From Allopusillimonas soli (GTDB lineage: Bacteria; Pseudomonadota; Gammaproteobacteria; Burkholderiales; Burkholderiaceae_B), in the NCBI RefSeq assembly GCF_004153445.1, contig NZ_SDQC01000001.1, positions 1,116,001 to 1,180,000 on the forward strand: DNA of 64,000 bases, written 5' to 3'. Position 1 is the first letter of the stretch; each line of letters starts with the position of its first letter. The notes below the pieces were generated by a model. That model was given only the letters and a program-made list of their open reading frames with translations. It ran no database searches and was not told the origin of the DNA. Below are positions 1 to 8,308 of the stretch, one piece after another. Made by a program: the position numbers and the translations under genes.

Positions 1-194
1 CGAATCAGAAAAAACCCGTATAAAAGAAGTGGTCAGACTGATGTCGGTGCCCGAAAATGGCTCGGTAAAAATGATAACTACGGGGTAAAGGATGACAACG
101 GCCAGCGTAACGTAAATGATCGCAATGGCTGGCCCACGCCGCAACACGTCGCCAGATAACATCACGCGAGACGACCAGAGAGAAGCTGTCATTG
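1..194 (-). CDS. ABC transporter permease, N-terminal part (runs off left edge)
   Basis: Only the first 64 codons are present; the gene continues beyond base 1. It begins with a short basic cytoplasmic stretch (MTASLWSSRV) and then one strongly hydrophobic segment at about residues 21-40 (AIAIIYVTLAVVILYPVVII), as at the start of inner-membrane permeases of the iron/putrescine/thiamine ABC importer class. The ATG is preceded by AGGAA. It lies 81 bp downstream of a solute-binding protein gene on the same strand, so it is probably the membrane component of that importer. Family assignment rests on the membrane segment and the neighbour only; no permease signature loop is in view. Confidence 0.6.
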
Positions 195-275
195 GTATTC
201 CTATTCCCTATGGTAAATCGATGAGAGCAATGAAATAGCTGCGCCTCGGCCCGGCGGGCGCAGCATTTTGGCGGA

Positions 276-1424
276 TCAATTTGTTCCGATACCAATATTT
301 TTCAGAGTCGCTCTGGTCTTTTCTATGGCCTCTGCAGAACCATCCTTGTCCCAATCCATCTCTACCTGCTTAACATCTTCCCAGGCAGGGAAGAGCACGG
401 GATCGGGAGTCTTAATGCCTGGACGGCCAAAAAATTCTACAGCACCCGATTTCACAATCGTTTGTACGCCATGTTCGCTGCGAATAAAGTCGATAAAAAG
501 CCTGGATGTATTGGGGTGCGGTGCGCGTTTCAGAATGACCGGCGTATCCGGAATCATCATGATTCCCTCTTTGGGGAAGGCCAGCCGTACTTCAACCCCC
601 TGATCCTTTAGAATTTTGGCGTGCTTGCCATGACCCATCAGCATGATGGGAAACTCTCCCGACGCCACCCACGCGCGCCCCTCCGCGACCTTGTTGAACA
701 GAACCGGATCCACGTTTTTCTTTAGCTCCTTGAACCAATCTTCTCCCATGGACTTCAGATTACTTTGCGCAGCCTGAGCGAAAGAAAACGACGAGTAGGG
801 GTTGCCCATGGAAACCATGCCCTTAAGGCGCGGATCGAGAAAATCATTCCAGCTAGTAGGATTAAAATCCTCAATGCCACGCTTAGCCAGCGCCGCAACG
901 TTATACATGGGCTGATAGGTACGAGCGTCAGCAACCCAGTATCCCTCCAGCGACATACCGGCATCGTTCGATAACGTGTATTCCTTATAATAAGGTGAAT
1001 CGTATTCAAGCAACTCGCCCTGATGGTATAAATCTTTCATCCAGGACCATCCGGCAACCCATAGGACATCAAAGCTCACGCGGTTCGCCTTTATTTGCTG
1101 ACTGACTTGGGCGGACAGTATCCCTGAATTCAAGAACGAATATTCAATACGAAGTTTGTCCAGGCCATAGTAACGTTTGAATTCCGCTCCTATGGCCTTA
1201 GCCTCTGCCGGCTCTATGAATGCGCCCGACCAGTTCAACTGGCCTTCTTCGCGCGCTTGCGTGATCAAGGTTGCGACTCTCTGCTTTTCAGCAGAATCGG
1301 CCGCGGCCTGCAGCGCGGGAATATCCTCTTGCAGAATCTGCGTGGCATTCACTGCACTCGCGCAAATGGGCAGATATGCCACACATGCCGAAGCCAGCAC
1401 AACCCCCCTCAACAGAAAGTTCAT
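276..1424 (-). CDS. Periplasmic solute-binding protein of an ABC importer (iron/polyamine-type family 1)
   Basis: A 382-residue protein with a Sec signal peptide (residues 1-24, ending ICASA), followed by a fold typical of Fe(III)/spermidine-type binding proteins: a YYGLDKLRIEYSFLNSG stretch, the VLWVAGWSWMKDL strand and a LFIDFIRSEHG motif near the C terminus that recurs in this family. It should capture a ligand in the periplasm and hand it to the permease encoded downstream. I chose the ATG at 1424 because GAGGAG lies just upstream; an in-frame start further upstream would add 27 residues ahead of the signal peptide. The ligand is unknown; the adjacent amidohydrolase and Rieske genes suggest an organic catabolic substrate rather than iron. 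Confidence 0.85.
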   Translation of the reverse strand: MNFLLRGVVLASACVAYLPICASAVNATQILQEDIPALQAAADSAEKQRVATLITQAREEGQLNWSGAFIEPAEAKAIGAEFKRYYGLDKLRIEYSFLNSGILSAQVSQQIKANRVSFDVLWVAGWSWMKDLYHQGELLEYDSPYYKEYTLSNDAGMSLEGYWVADARTYQPMYNVAALAKRGIEDFNPTSWNDFLDPRLKGMVSMGNPYSSFSFAQAAQSNLKSMGEDWFKELKKNVDPVLFNKVAEGRAWVASGEFPIMLMGHGKHAKILKDQGVEVRLAFPKEGIMMIPDTPVILKRAPHPNTSRLFIDFIRSEHGVQTIVKSGAVEFFGRPGIKTPDPVLFPAWEDVKQVEMDWDKDGSAEAIEKTRATLKNIGIGTN

Positions 1425-1532
1425 TACAGTCTCCTCGGCTTCCCGATTATTTGTATATAAAGACACTACGACCACAATGGGTGACGCAAGATACCGATGT
1501 GCCACCCGCTACACCATGAACAACAATGATTA

Positions 1533-2756
1533 CTACCGATACTTCTTAGGTATATCCAGCCCAAAGACTCGAGCAGCATTGAGCCCCAGAATGTTTCTCT
1601 TGCTCTCCTCATCCAGAAAAGGGAGATCCGTCACCGTGGACGGCAAGTCGAAATCCCAATGCGGCCAGTCCGATGCATAAAGCAGCTGCGTCTTCGCATT
1701 GATGGCCTCCATGGTCATTTCAAGCAGCCGCATATTGGTAGTCTCCATTGGCTGCAACGAATAGAACATTTCTCTTATGTAATCGCTAGGTAAGCGCTTA
1801 AGAAGCGGCGCTTCGGATACCCTCATCAAATATTCATGGTCCAAACGCTGCATCAGGAACGGCAGCCAAGCCAGGCCACTTTCTATCCAGATTACCTTTA
1901 GCTTGGGAAACCGCTCCGGCAAGCCGTTCACAATCCAGTTCGTCATGTGCACCAGGTTGCTAAGTACGAAGCTCAGAGCATGCACGGAAATAAAGCGATT
2001 GAGGTGCCGTGTATATTCGTTGTGCCAGTTGTGGTGGGCATGGAAGCCGATCGGCATACCAGCCTCCTCAAGCATGGCATAAAGGCGCATGTACTCATTG
2101 GCGTGCACCGGCTGATAGCGCGTGCTAGTCACCAAAAACCCCACAACCCCTTTGGCCCCCAGGAAGCGCTTGACCATATCTTCTGCAGCTTTGGGCGTAT
2201 TGAACGGCAAGTAGAGGAGCGCCTTCATACGCGGCTCGTGAGGAAGGATTCGTTCCACAATCCAGCGGTTATAGGCAATGGCCAGTTCGACCTCAAGCTC
2301 ACGCACCGGGTGCATCCCCAGCGACAGCAACACGCTGGGAAAAAATACTTGATAATCCAGCCCCAAATTGTGCATCGCCTTGCGCGCCAAAGTTACCACG
2401 CGCGGCACAGAAGTATCGCTGACGCTCTCTTGTAGTTGAGAACCATGAGGAATACGCCCACCAACGTGTTGAAACTGCAATCCGGGCGTGCCGTTTAACA
2501 ACGCTCCTTTGCCAGTACCCCCGCCGAAGAAAAAGGCGCTCTCTCGGGTTGCTTCGTTTTCCACCATGGAAAGCACTTCGGGCCATGAATCTCGATCACC
2601 GATGTGAGAATCGACATCCACGATAAAATACTTGTCCAGTTCGCGCTCATCGGCCTGCTGTCGTGCGCGTGCCAGGATATCATTGGAATCCGCCTTGGCA
2701 TCGATGACAGGCAACTCGGAAACTGATGCTGCTTGATGGTTACTTTTCAAGTTCAT
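1533..2756 (-). CDS. Amidohydrolase_2-family metal-dependent hydrolase/decarboxylase
   Basis: A 407-residue TIM-barrel hydrolase of the amidohydrolase-related (ACMSD-like) family. Visible marks: VDVDSHIGD near residues 46-54 (metal ligand region after strand 1), GFHAHHNWH in the middle (two further His), WIESGLAWLPFLMQRLD, and the C-terminal ASDWPHWDFD signature carrying the catalytic Asp. Enzymes of this type cleave or decarboxylate small cyclic or aromatic acids. It overlaps the upstream 116-residue gene by four bases (2753-2756), which implies translational coupling, and lies in one operon with a Rieske protein and an ABC uptake system. The exact substrate cannot be read from the sequence. 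Confidence 0.85.
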   Translation of the reverse strand: MNLKSNHQAASVSELPVIDAKADSNDILARARQQADERELDKYFIVDVDSHIGDRDSWPEVLSMVENEATRESAFFFGGGTGKGALLNGTPGLQFQHVGGRIPHGSQLQESVSDTSVPRVVTLARKAMHNLGLDYQVFFPSVLLSLGMHPVRELEVELAIAYNRWIVERILPHEPRMKALLYLPFNTPKAAEDMVKRFLGAKGVVGFLVTSTRYQPVHANEYMRLYAMLEEAGMPIGFHAHHNWHNEYTRHLNRFISVHALSFVLSNLVHMTNWIVNGLPERFPKLKVIWIESGLAWLPFLMQRLDHEYLMRVSEAPLLKRLPSDYIREMFYSLQPMETTNMRLLEMTMEAINAKTQLLYASDWPHWDFDLPSTVTDLPFLDEESKRNILGLNAARVFGLDIPKKYR

Positions 2757-3103
2757 CCGTTGCTCCGATCAATCATTTCATCCTCACGCGGCCGGGAGGC
2801 CCACATAGAAAGGTCAAAAAGGCTAAGGTCAACAGAACGCAGCAATTCGGTCGCCACGACCGCCACATCGGTTACCGTCAGGCCGCTGTCGTCTCTGACC
2901 GGAGAAAAATATCGATTTTCAGTGTCCATCTTATTGGCATAAAGGCGCACGGCGGCAGCCAGTAGTTGCTGTATCGCAAGCTCCGACACAACGTTTCCGC
3001 GACCTTCCGCCAGCAGCTTCCTTGTGCTAACCCACAGACGCTGCGCGTCATCCTCAAAACAGGTGACGGGTTCCGTGACAGTTTCAGTCGTCAATTGAGA
3101 CAT
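2753..3103 (-). CDS. Conserved-context hypothetical protein, 116 aa
   Basis: I do not recognise this family. The 116-residue product is acidic, soluble and predicted mostly helical, with no signal peptide, membrane segment or cysteine motif. It sits between a Rieske protein gene (20-bp overlap at its start) and an amidohydrolase gene (4-bp overlap at its end), so its translation is coupled to both. That packing suggests a small accessory subunit or chaperone of the same catabolic step, which is inference only. Confidence 0.65.
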   Translation of the reverse strand: MSQLTTETVTEPVTCFEDDAQRLWVSTRKLLAEGRGNVVSELAIQQLLAAAVRLYANKMDTENRYFSPVRDDSGLTVTDVAVVATELLRSVDLSLFDLSMWASRPREDEMIDRSNG

Positions 3104-3455
3104 AGATTTTTCCCTCCCTCACCTGATGGGGTTGTGGTATCAGGTGCAAATCCGCAGCTCCCGCATATCGGCCGGTGCGAACATCAAATTCGTAGCCATG
3201 CCAAGGACAAATGATATTCAACGACCCCTCTATGAAATGCACTCCAAGGCTTCTGTGCTGGTCGTCCAAGCGCTCTTCAACCGCTCGCATTAGTTTGCCC
3301 TGACAGACTGGGCCACCCTGATGCGGGCATGTATTGCGCCAAGCATAAATTTGGTCATCAATCCGGAAGATACCCACCTGTACGCCCTCAACCGAGAATA
3401 TCTTTCGCCCCCTTTCCGGAATCTCATCAAAATCTGCGAGCAGTATTTCTTTCAT
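3084..3455 (-). CDS. Rieske [2Fe-2S] ferredoxin-like protein
   Basis: A 123-residue single-domain Rieske protein. The cluster ligands are visible as C43-P-H45 and C83-P-W-H86, so it should carry a [2Fe-2S] centre and pass electrons to an oxygenase or act as a small subunit. The gap between the two ligand pairs is 37 residues, clearly longer than the 15-21 usual in ferredoxin-type Rieske domains, because of an insert with the sequence character KLMRAVEERLDDQHRS. The ATG at 3455 is preceded by GGAGAGG; an upstream in-frame start would add 17 residues without a ribosome-binding site. It is the first gene of a leftward operon and is divergent from a LysR gene. Confidence 0.85.
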   Translation of the reverse strand: MKEILLADFDEIPERGRKIFSVEGVQVGIFRIDDQIYAWRNTCPHQGGPVCQGKLMRAVEERLDDQHRSLGVHFIEGSLNIICPWHGYEFDVRTGRYAGAADLHLIPQPHQVREGKIYVSIDD

Positions 3456-3707
3456 TGCCTCTCCGTAGCATGCCGGTTTTATAAGAATTTCTGAGGTATC
3501 ACCCACTACATGTCAAAGTCTATGGACTATTCATGATATGTTCAAATACTATGTTGCTATTCGACTGATAGAAATTCCGTATGACAAAGCCAGCAGCAAC
3601 CCAGGAGCAACTTGACTAAGATCTAGACAATTCAGAATCTTTACCACTCGCCACAGCACTCAAGCTTTTACCGACGTGCTCTTACGCTATATATCCACAC
3701 GTTAGCC

Positions 3708-3720
3708 GGAGGCTCATATT
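3708..3720 (+). promoter_or_regulatory. Shine-Dalgarno GGAGG and probable ATT start of the LysR gene
   Basis: GGAGG at 3708-3712 is followed five bases later by ATT at 3718, in frame with the LysR reading frame. A stop (TAG at 3703-3705) closes the frame upstream, and there is no ATG or GTG before the HTH. The only conventional start, TTG at 3742, is 29 bases from this ribosome-binding site and would remove the first residues of the LysR fold. Confidence 0.55.
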
Positions 3721-4626
3721 CTAGATATAGATACAACCAGCTTGCGGTTCTTTGTTCGTGTTGCTGAGTTAGGTAATCTCACCCATGCAGCAGAAACGCT
3801 GCATATTACCCAGCCTTCATTGACACGGCGTATTCACCAGCTTGAGGAGGACCTTGGAGTAAGGCTTTTTGTGCGCGTTAACCGCGGAATGCGTTTAACT
3901 GAGGCGGGTCGACTACTGGTGGAAGGCGCCCAAGGCATCTTCAGCGAAATCGAGCGGGTTCGCGACATGGTGGCGGCGCACGAGGCAGCCCCCCGAGGCA
4001 CCGTCATCGTCGGTATTACACCGACACTGTGCCCGGTTGTGCTGCCCGAACTTGTCGCGCGTATGGAGGCCTACCCCAAAATCGAACTGAAAATAGAACA
4101 GCGCGGCAGCCCTATGCTGCCTGAACGACTGCTTGCTGGCTCCATAGACTTAGCCGTCATGGCCGACATGACCCGTAGCCGCTTGTTGGAACGGGCCAAC
4201 GTCGCTCAGGAAGAAATGGTGCTGGTTACCAGTGGCTCGCAGCAGCGAGACAACATCATAGAATGGGGGGAGTTGGTGCGCGTCCCACTGGTGTTAACAC
4301 AAACAATACAGATCATCATGAAGCGCCTGACCATATCACGCAACCAAGAACTCAAGGTTTCGATGGTGATGAACAGCCTGGAGGCTTTGCGCGTGTTGGT
4401 TCAGGAGGGCCGCTGCGCGACGATCCTGCCCTACTCCTTTGCACGACGAGAATACAAGATGGGGCTATTTGGCATCCGCCGGATTAAGGATGAGAACATG
4501 AAACGTCAACTCATCGTCGCTCGGTCTAAAGGGCGACAGACAACTTTAGCCGTCGAGCAAGTTTCCAACTTATGCAAACAGATATTCTTTGATCTGGATC
4601 GCAACGGCTACTTCACCATCAAGTAG
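3718..4626 (+). CDS. LysR-type transcriptional regulator
   Basis: About 302 residues when read from ATT at 3718. The N-terminal winged HTH is clear (LRFFVRVAELGNLTHAAETLHITQPSLTRRIHQLEEDLGVRLFVR), then a periplasmic-binding-protein-like effector domain. It is transcribed away from the Rieske/amidohydrolase/ABC operon across a 262-bp AT-rich gap, the usual layout for a LysR regulator of the neighbouring operon, so it probably senses the substrate or an intermediate of that pathway. The start is odd: no ATG or GTG exists in a sensible place (see the separate entry). Either a rare ATT start is used or an original ATG has mutated. Confidence 0.85.
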   Translation: MLDIDTTSLRFFVRVAELGNLTHAAETLHITQPSLTRRIHQLEEDLGVRLFVRVNRGMRLTEAGRLLVEGAQGIFSEIERVRDMVAAHEAAPRGTVIVGITPTLCPVVLPELVARMEAYPKIELKIEQRGSPMLPERLLAGSIDLAVMADMTRSRLLERANVAQEEMVLVTSGSQQRDNIIEWGELVRVPLVLTQTIQIIMKRLTISRNQELKVSMVMNSLEALRVLVQEGRCATILPYSFARREYKMGLFGIRRIKDENMKRQLIVARSKGRQTTLAVEQVSNLCKQIFFDLDRNGYFTIK

Positions 4627-4838
4627 ACGGTAGTCCGCAAGACGGAACGAGGTGACGCGGCGTAAGCCTCCTCGCTGACTGGATGACGGTCGGTAGAGTT
4701 TCGAAGTCTCTGGGATGCGAAGCCTCATGTGATGAAAAATAGATATACAAAACGCGAGTCCGTAGCAGTATTGAAGTAAGGTGAAACCAGTCTTTCCGAA
4801 GTAGCGTTGTGTCACAAGAACGGGGCACCAGGGCAGCC

Positions 4839-5054
4839 ATCTACTACAACTGGAAGAGCAAGTATTTCCGCGCCGAAGTCTCCAAGATGAGTCTGCTAGA
4901 CCGACCACGCCAACCATTGGATCTGGCGACGGAACCCAAGCGCTGTTGGGCACTGAGCTTCATGCATGACACCTTGTATTGAGCACGACGGTTCCGAACA
5001 CTGAATATGATCGGCGAAGCAAACTGGGAATGCCTGACGCTTACATTTGAGTAG
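4839..5054 (+). pseudogene. Relic of an IS3-family transposase (OrfA/OrfB remnants)
   Basis: In one frame this stretch reads YYNWKSKY then EVSKMSL, which matches the end of the HTH region of IS3-family OrfA proteins, and continues directly into CWALSFMHDTLY, a stop at 4980, then ARRFRTLNMIGEANWECL. The latter is the first DDE-Asp block of OrfB (compare W-x-x-D-F-M-x-D ... G-R-R-F-R-T-L-N-V-I-D in intact elements). Most of OrfA's end and OrfB's start are deleted, the usual D is replaced by S, and two in-frame stops are present, so it is dead. I could not define terminal inverted repeats. Confidence 0.7.
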
Positions 5055-5343
5055 CTTGACTGCCACCAACTGTGGCTCGCACTGAAAGCGCAATCGTCGT
5101 GCCTGTTTGGATCATGGGGCTGCTGAGGCGATCCCTTGGTGGGGTTCGTGCGATCTTTCCTAACCTCTTCCCATTGTTTGAAGAGGAACGATACACGGCC
5201 ATTGGTCGTGAATAGAACGGGCCCTTGCTTCCGGGAGTATCCGTATTTTTTTGGGTTAATCATCAACAATGGCCCTGTTAATGCTCCCGAAAGGCAAATT
5301 GTTGAGAGACCTCATTAATGCGATACAGCTTTGAGACGGAATG
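5055..5343. other. Gene-free stretch beside the IS3 relic
   Basis: Nothing codable is recognised here on either strand. It may be decayed continuation of the insertion sequence. The stretch 4627-4838 on the other side of the relic is likewise without a recognisable gene. Open frames crossing both stretches on the minus strand have no protein-like composition. Confidence 0.5.
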
Positions 5344-6336
5344 CTATCTCCCCAACACCCCTACTGCGCCAGCCTTCTCCATGATATTCCCTTCACATAC
5401 AAAGGTAGGCTCATTGATAGGCACGCGCAGGGCTTCGTCGACTACGTCTGATAATGTTGCACCGATTGGTTTGATCCCAGCCGACTCACAAGCTGCGATA
5501 ATTGCCGCAAGCGAGCGATTTAGCCGACCACATGTTGCGTCAGTAGGTTCACAATAGTCATAATGATTGTGAGATACTACGTTAATAACAGGAACACTAG
5601 GCGCTCTATCCATAACCTGGTTGACAATATTTTTGGCGATTGACTCATAGCTTACCCCGTACTGTGTTTCCCAGTCCGTGTCCGGGCGAGGATCCGGGTG
5701 CATCCGTCGGCCAATCCGGCCTTCCAGGGAAACTGAAAAATCCGCGGATAATGGCATATTGACGAAATCGAGGCTGCCAGGCAATTGACGGAAACTTGCA
5801 TGAGCACGATGGGGATCTGGCTCAGTGCCAGTCCATACAGCTTGCATTTCTGGCATCATCCGCCCTGGGGCGGAACAAGATCCTCCTCGGAATCCCATGT
5901 CGTTCAGAACCCGGAAAATGGCATCGTTAGCGGAAAAGGTGCCTGGTCTGAAGTACTGCGGCCATTCCCCCAATGCCTCCTGCCACAGCGCACCTGCTTC
6001 AGCAAGCAGCATCCTTTGCTCATTCTCGGATAGACCACCATAGTGAGCCATATAGCGCTGACCATCATGGCGCCACATGGAATATTTCCAGGCATGGATA
6101 TGAAGCCCTAGGCACGCGCCTTGTGACCGCAGCTTATCGAACATACGTGCCTGGGCAAGCGCGGCCTCGGGATGAATAAAGAATGTAACGGGAAATCCAT
6201 AGCTTGCAGCAATCTTCGCGTACCCGCGCACAGCCCGCTCCCCCAGCTCCCAGTTAGCTGGCCCGGTTGCAGTAGGATGCGTTGTCGCCGTCGTAGGCTC
6301 AACGTCCATAGTTATGACAACCTTAATGCTCTTCAT
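5344..6336 (-). CDS. Polysaccharide deacetylase (NodB-fold)-like hydrolase
   Basis: A 330-residue cytoplasmic protein with a NodB-like barrel: VVITMDVEP at residues 6-14 (the Asp is the likely metal/catalytic residue of motif 1), GLHIHAW in the middle (in the place of the H-x-x-x-H metal motif), FRPGTFSANDAIFRVLNDMGF (motif 3 region) and a late HNHYDYCE. Members of this fold remove acyl groups from sugars or open cyclic amides. No signal peptide is present, so a small intracellular substrate is more likely than a polysaccharide. GGGAG precedes the ATG. It follows a Bug binding-protein gene by 20 bp in one leftward operon, so its substrate may be what that protein binds. Confidence 0.75.
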   Translation of the reverse strand: MKSIKVVITMDVEPTTATTHPTATGPANWELGERAVRGYAKIAASYGFPVTFFIHPEAALAQARMFDKLRSQGACLGLHIHAWKYSMWRHDGQRYMAHYGGLSENEQRMLLAEAGALWQEALGEWPQYFRPGTFSANDAIFRVLNDMGFRGGSCSAPGRMMPEMQAVWTGTEPDPHRAHASFRQLPGSLDFVNMPLSADFSVSLEGRIGRRMHPDPRPDTDWETQYGVSYESIAKNIVNQVMDRAPSVPVINVVSHNHYDYCEPTDATCGRLNRSLAAIIAACESAGIKPIGATLSDVVDEALRVPINEPTFVCEGNIMEKAGAVGVLGR

Positions 6337-6356
6337 GTTATCTCCCGCAATTGTAA

Positions 6357-7352
6357 TTACTGCGCTTTTGCTCCAGAAATGGCGACAATGTGCTCGTTCT
6401 TCTTGAGCTCTTCCTGCCAGAACGTTTTAAACTCCATTGGCGTCATTTCGGGCTTAAGCTCGGAGCCATTCTTTAGAAAGTAGGATGCGACTTTTGGACT
6501 TTCCATAACTGCATTAATCTCCTTATTAAGTCGCCGTACCATAGTGTCTGGAAGCCCCTTCGGGCCCGCCACGCCGCCCCAAAAAGCGTAGTACACCCCC
6601 TTCACCCCTGCCTCAGCAAAAGTAGGGACGTCTGGAAGGGCAGAAAGGCGTTCCTTCGACGCCACTGCTAATGCACGCAACCGTCCGGAACGCACATGGC
6701 CGAGTTGATTTCCCGTATCGACTGACAGGTCAACTTGCCCGCCCATCAGCGCCGCAATGGCGGGAGCCGCGCCCTGGTATGGCACATGTACCATATCTAA
6801 GCCAGCACTCTCGGCAAATAGAGCTGCGGCCAAATGGCTCGACGCGCCCACACCACCACTAGCATAAGAGAGGGCACCAGGCTTCGCTTTGGCTGCATCA
6901 ATGACGTCTTGCACGCTGTGGTAAGGCGAGTCGCTGCGCACAAATAGAATATTGGGTGCTTGCGCCACGAAAGCTATGGGTGTGAAATCATCCAGCGGCT
7001 TGAACTGAAGCTCCTTGAATAGGAATGGCGCCGTGGCGTTGGTTGCACCTGTCGCCATGATCAGCGTACATCCGTCCGGTTTTGCCGCATTCACGAAACT
7101 GCTGGTGCCAACAACGCCTCCCGCGCCCGCCTTATTTATAACAACGATTTGTTTTCCTAGCCGCTCTCCAAGTGGCTGCGCGATCATGCGTGCCTGCGTA
7201 TCAGTTCCTCCCCCAGCTGCCCACGGTACGACCAATTCGATTGCCGGTTTTGCACATAGGTCTGTCTGGGCCAATGCAGGTATGGGCGACAGAATCGTTG
7301 AAAAGAAGAGACTTATGCTTGTCGGCCACAAACCGAGCTTGACTTGATTCAT
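6357..7352 (-). CDS. Bug-family (TTT) periplasmic solute-binding protein
   Basis: A 331-residue secreted protein of the Bordetella uptake gene (Bug) family. It has a signal peptide (residues 1-28, ending PALA), then the family core: ELVVPWAAGGGTDTQAR around the ligand loop, INKAGAGGVVGT, SGGVGASSHLAA, HVPYQGAAPA and the LPDVPTFAEAG motif. Bug proteins bind carboxylates or small aromatic/amide compounds, often without an adjacent TctAB transporter, as here. GGAGATCC lies ahead of the ATG. It is first in an operon with the deacetylase-like gene and is divergent from a GntR regulator with an operator-like palindrome between them. Confidence 0.92.
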   Translation of the reverse strand: MNQVKLGLWPTSISLFFSTILSPIPALAQTDLCAKPAIELVVPWAAGGGTDTQARMIAQPLGERLGKQIVVINKAGAGGVVGTSSFVNAAKPDGCTLIMATGATNATAPFLFKELQFKPLDDFTPIAFVAQAPNILFVRSDSPYHSVQDVIDAAKAKPGALSYASGGVGASSHLAAALFAESAGLDMVHVPYQGAAPAIAALMGGQVDLSVDTGNQLGHVRSGRLRALAVASKERLSALPDVPTFAEAGVKGVYYAFWGGVAGPKGLPDTMVRRLNKEINAVMESPKVASYFLKNGSELKPEMTPMEFKTFWQEELKKNEHIVAISGAKAQ

Positions 7353-7423
7353 CTGGATCTCCTTCCACTTTGTGTCATAAACAGCGCCTCACTACTGACA
7401 CATGATGGCTTTATATTATGTCG

Positions 7424-7435
7424 ATTGTCGACAAT
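7424..7435. promoter_or_regulatory. Operator-like palindrome ATTGTCGACAAT
   Basis: A perfect 12-bp palindrome between the Bug gene and the divergent GntR gene. It fits the T-x-G-T ... A-C-x-A pattern recognised by FadR/FCD-type GntR regulators. A further TTGTCGA half-site lies at about 7462-7468. It falls inside the longest GntR reading frame, which argues for the downstream GntR start. Confidence 0.55.
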
Positions 7436-7492
7436 AGTCAGAATACCAAATTAATAGTATTTTGTCGATTCATTGATCAGATATTGAAAAGC

Positions 7493-8254
7493 ATGAATAA
7501 TTTAAGAACGCGCACTTCCGCAACTAGCGCACTGCAAAACCCTCATGCGGTAGGGCGCAGCGCGCGATCTTTGCCCACGCTGGTGGCAGAAAGGCTGCTG
7601 CAGGCAATCTTGGAAGGACGACTAAAGCCCGGAGAGCGTCTGCAGGAAATCTTCTTAGCAGACGAACACGCCGTCAGCCGCGCTACGATAAGAGAAGCCT
7701 TAGCGCAATTAGAACGTGGCCACTTTGTTGAACGCCTGCCTCGTTATGGTGCCCGTGTAGCAGAGGTTGACACCGACGATATCCACGAGTTATATGCTTT
7801 ACGTGCTGTTTTGCTGGGCTTGGCGTCCGAGCGAGCAGCCCGTTTGGCTAATGATAATGAATTGCAGCAATTCGATGCCGCGGTAAAAGCATTGGAACAA
7901 GAAGCTGCGGCCGGCGTAGACGCCGAGTGCTATACCGAGCATGTTTTGAAGGTTCAAGAAGCCTTAATTTTAATGGCCCAGGGCAAGTGGATAAATCTAA
8001 TGTACGAATCCATCTCTAATCAAGCGCTCTGGCATGCGTTGGTGCGAAACAAAGGATCAGCGTTCTCTTCGGTTGATCGCCGTCTCGCGTCTGCCCGCGA
8101 CTGGCGAACCCTGGCTAATGCGCTTGTTCGTCGAGACTCTACTGCCAGCGAGAATGCTGCACGAGCATTAATTCACGCGTCTTGCCAATTTGTTCTCCAA
8201 CAATACAAAAGGGATCATGGCGTCTCCAGAGATAAGCTAGATTACCGAACTTAA
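7493..8254 (+). CDS. GntR-family regulator, FCD (FadR-C-like) subfamily
   Basis: A 253-residue regulator with the N-terminal GntR winged HTH (LVAERLLQAILEGRLKPGERL ... EHAVSRATIREALAQLERGHFVERLPRYGARV) and an all-helical FCD ligand-binding domain starting near ELYALRAVLLGLASERAA. Repressors of this type usually dissociate when they bind a small acid from the controlled pathway. The frame opens further upstream with an ATG at 7418, but that start has no ribosome-binding site and would put the operator-like palindrome inside the coding sequence; the ATG at 7493 after TTGAAAAG is preferred. It probably controls the divergent Bug/deacetylase operon. Confidence 0.88.
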   Translation: MNNLRTRTSATSALQNPHAVGRSARSLPTLVAERLLQAILEGRLKPGERLQEIFLADEHAVSRATIREALAQLERGHFVERLPRYGARVAEVDTDDIHELYALRAVLLGLASERAARLANDNELQQFDAAVKALEQEAAAGVDAECYTEHVLKVQEALILMAQGKWINLMYESISNQALWHALVRNKGSAFSSVDRRLASARDWRTLANALVRRDSTASENAARALIHASCQFVLQQYKRDHGVSRDKLDYRT

Positions 8255-8308
8255 TAACTCGTGAAATCACCTGAAGCATGAAAGAATGCGGGCTTTTGTC
8301 AGTGGCAT

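Noticed and set aside
5-295. Minus-strand open frame of 96 codons at the left edge
   Set aside because: The other frame (1-194) encodes a proper permease start with a membrane helix; this frame is rich in His, Arg and Cys without structure.
4844-5269. Minus-strand open frame of 141 codons
   Set aside because: It runs antisense through the IS3 relic and its translation is not protein-like.
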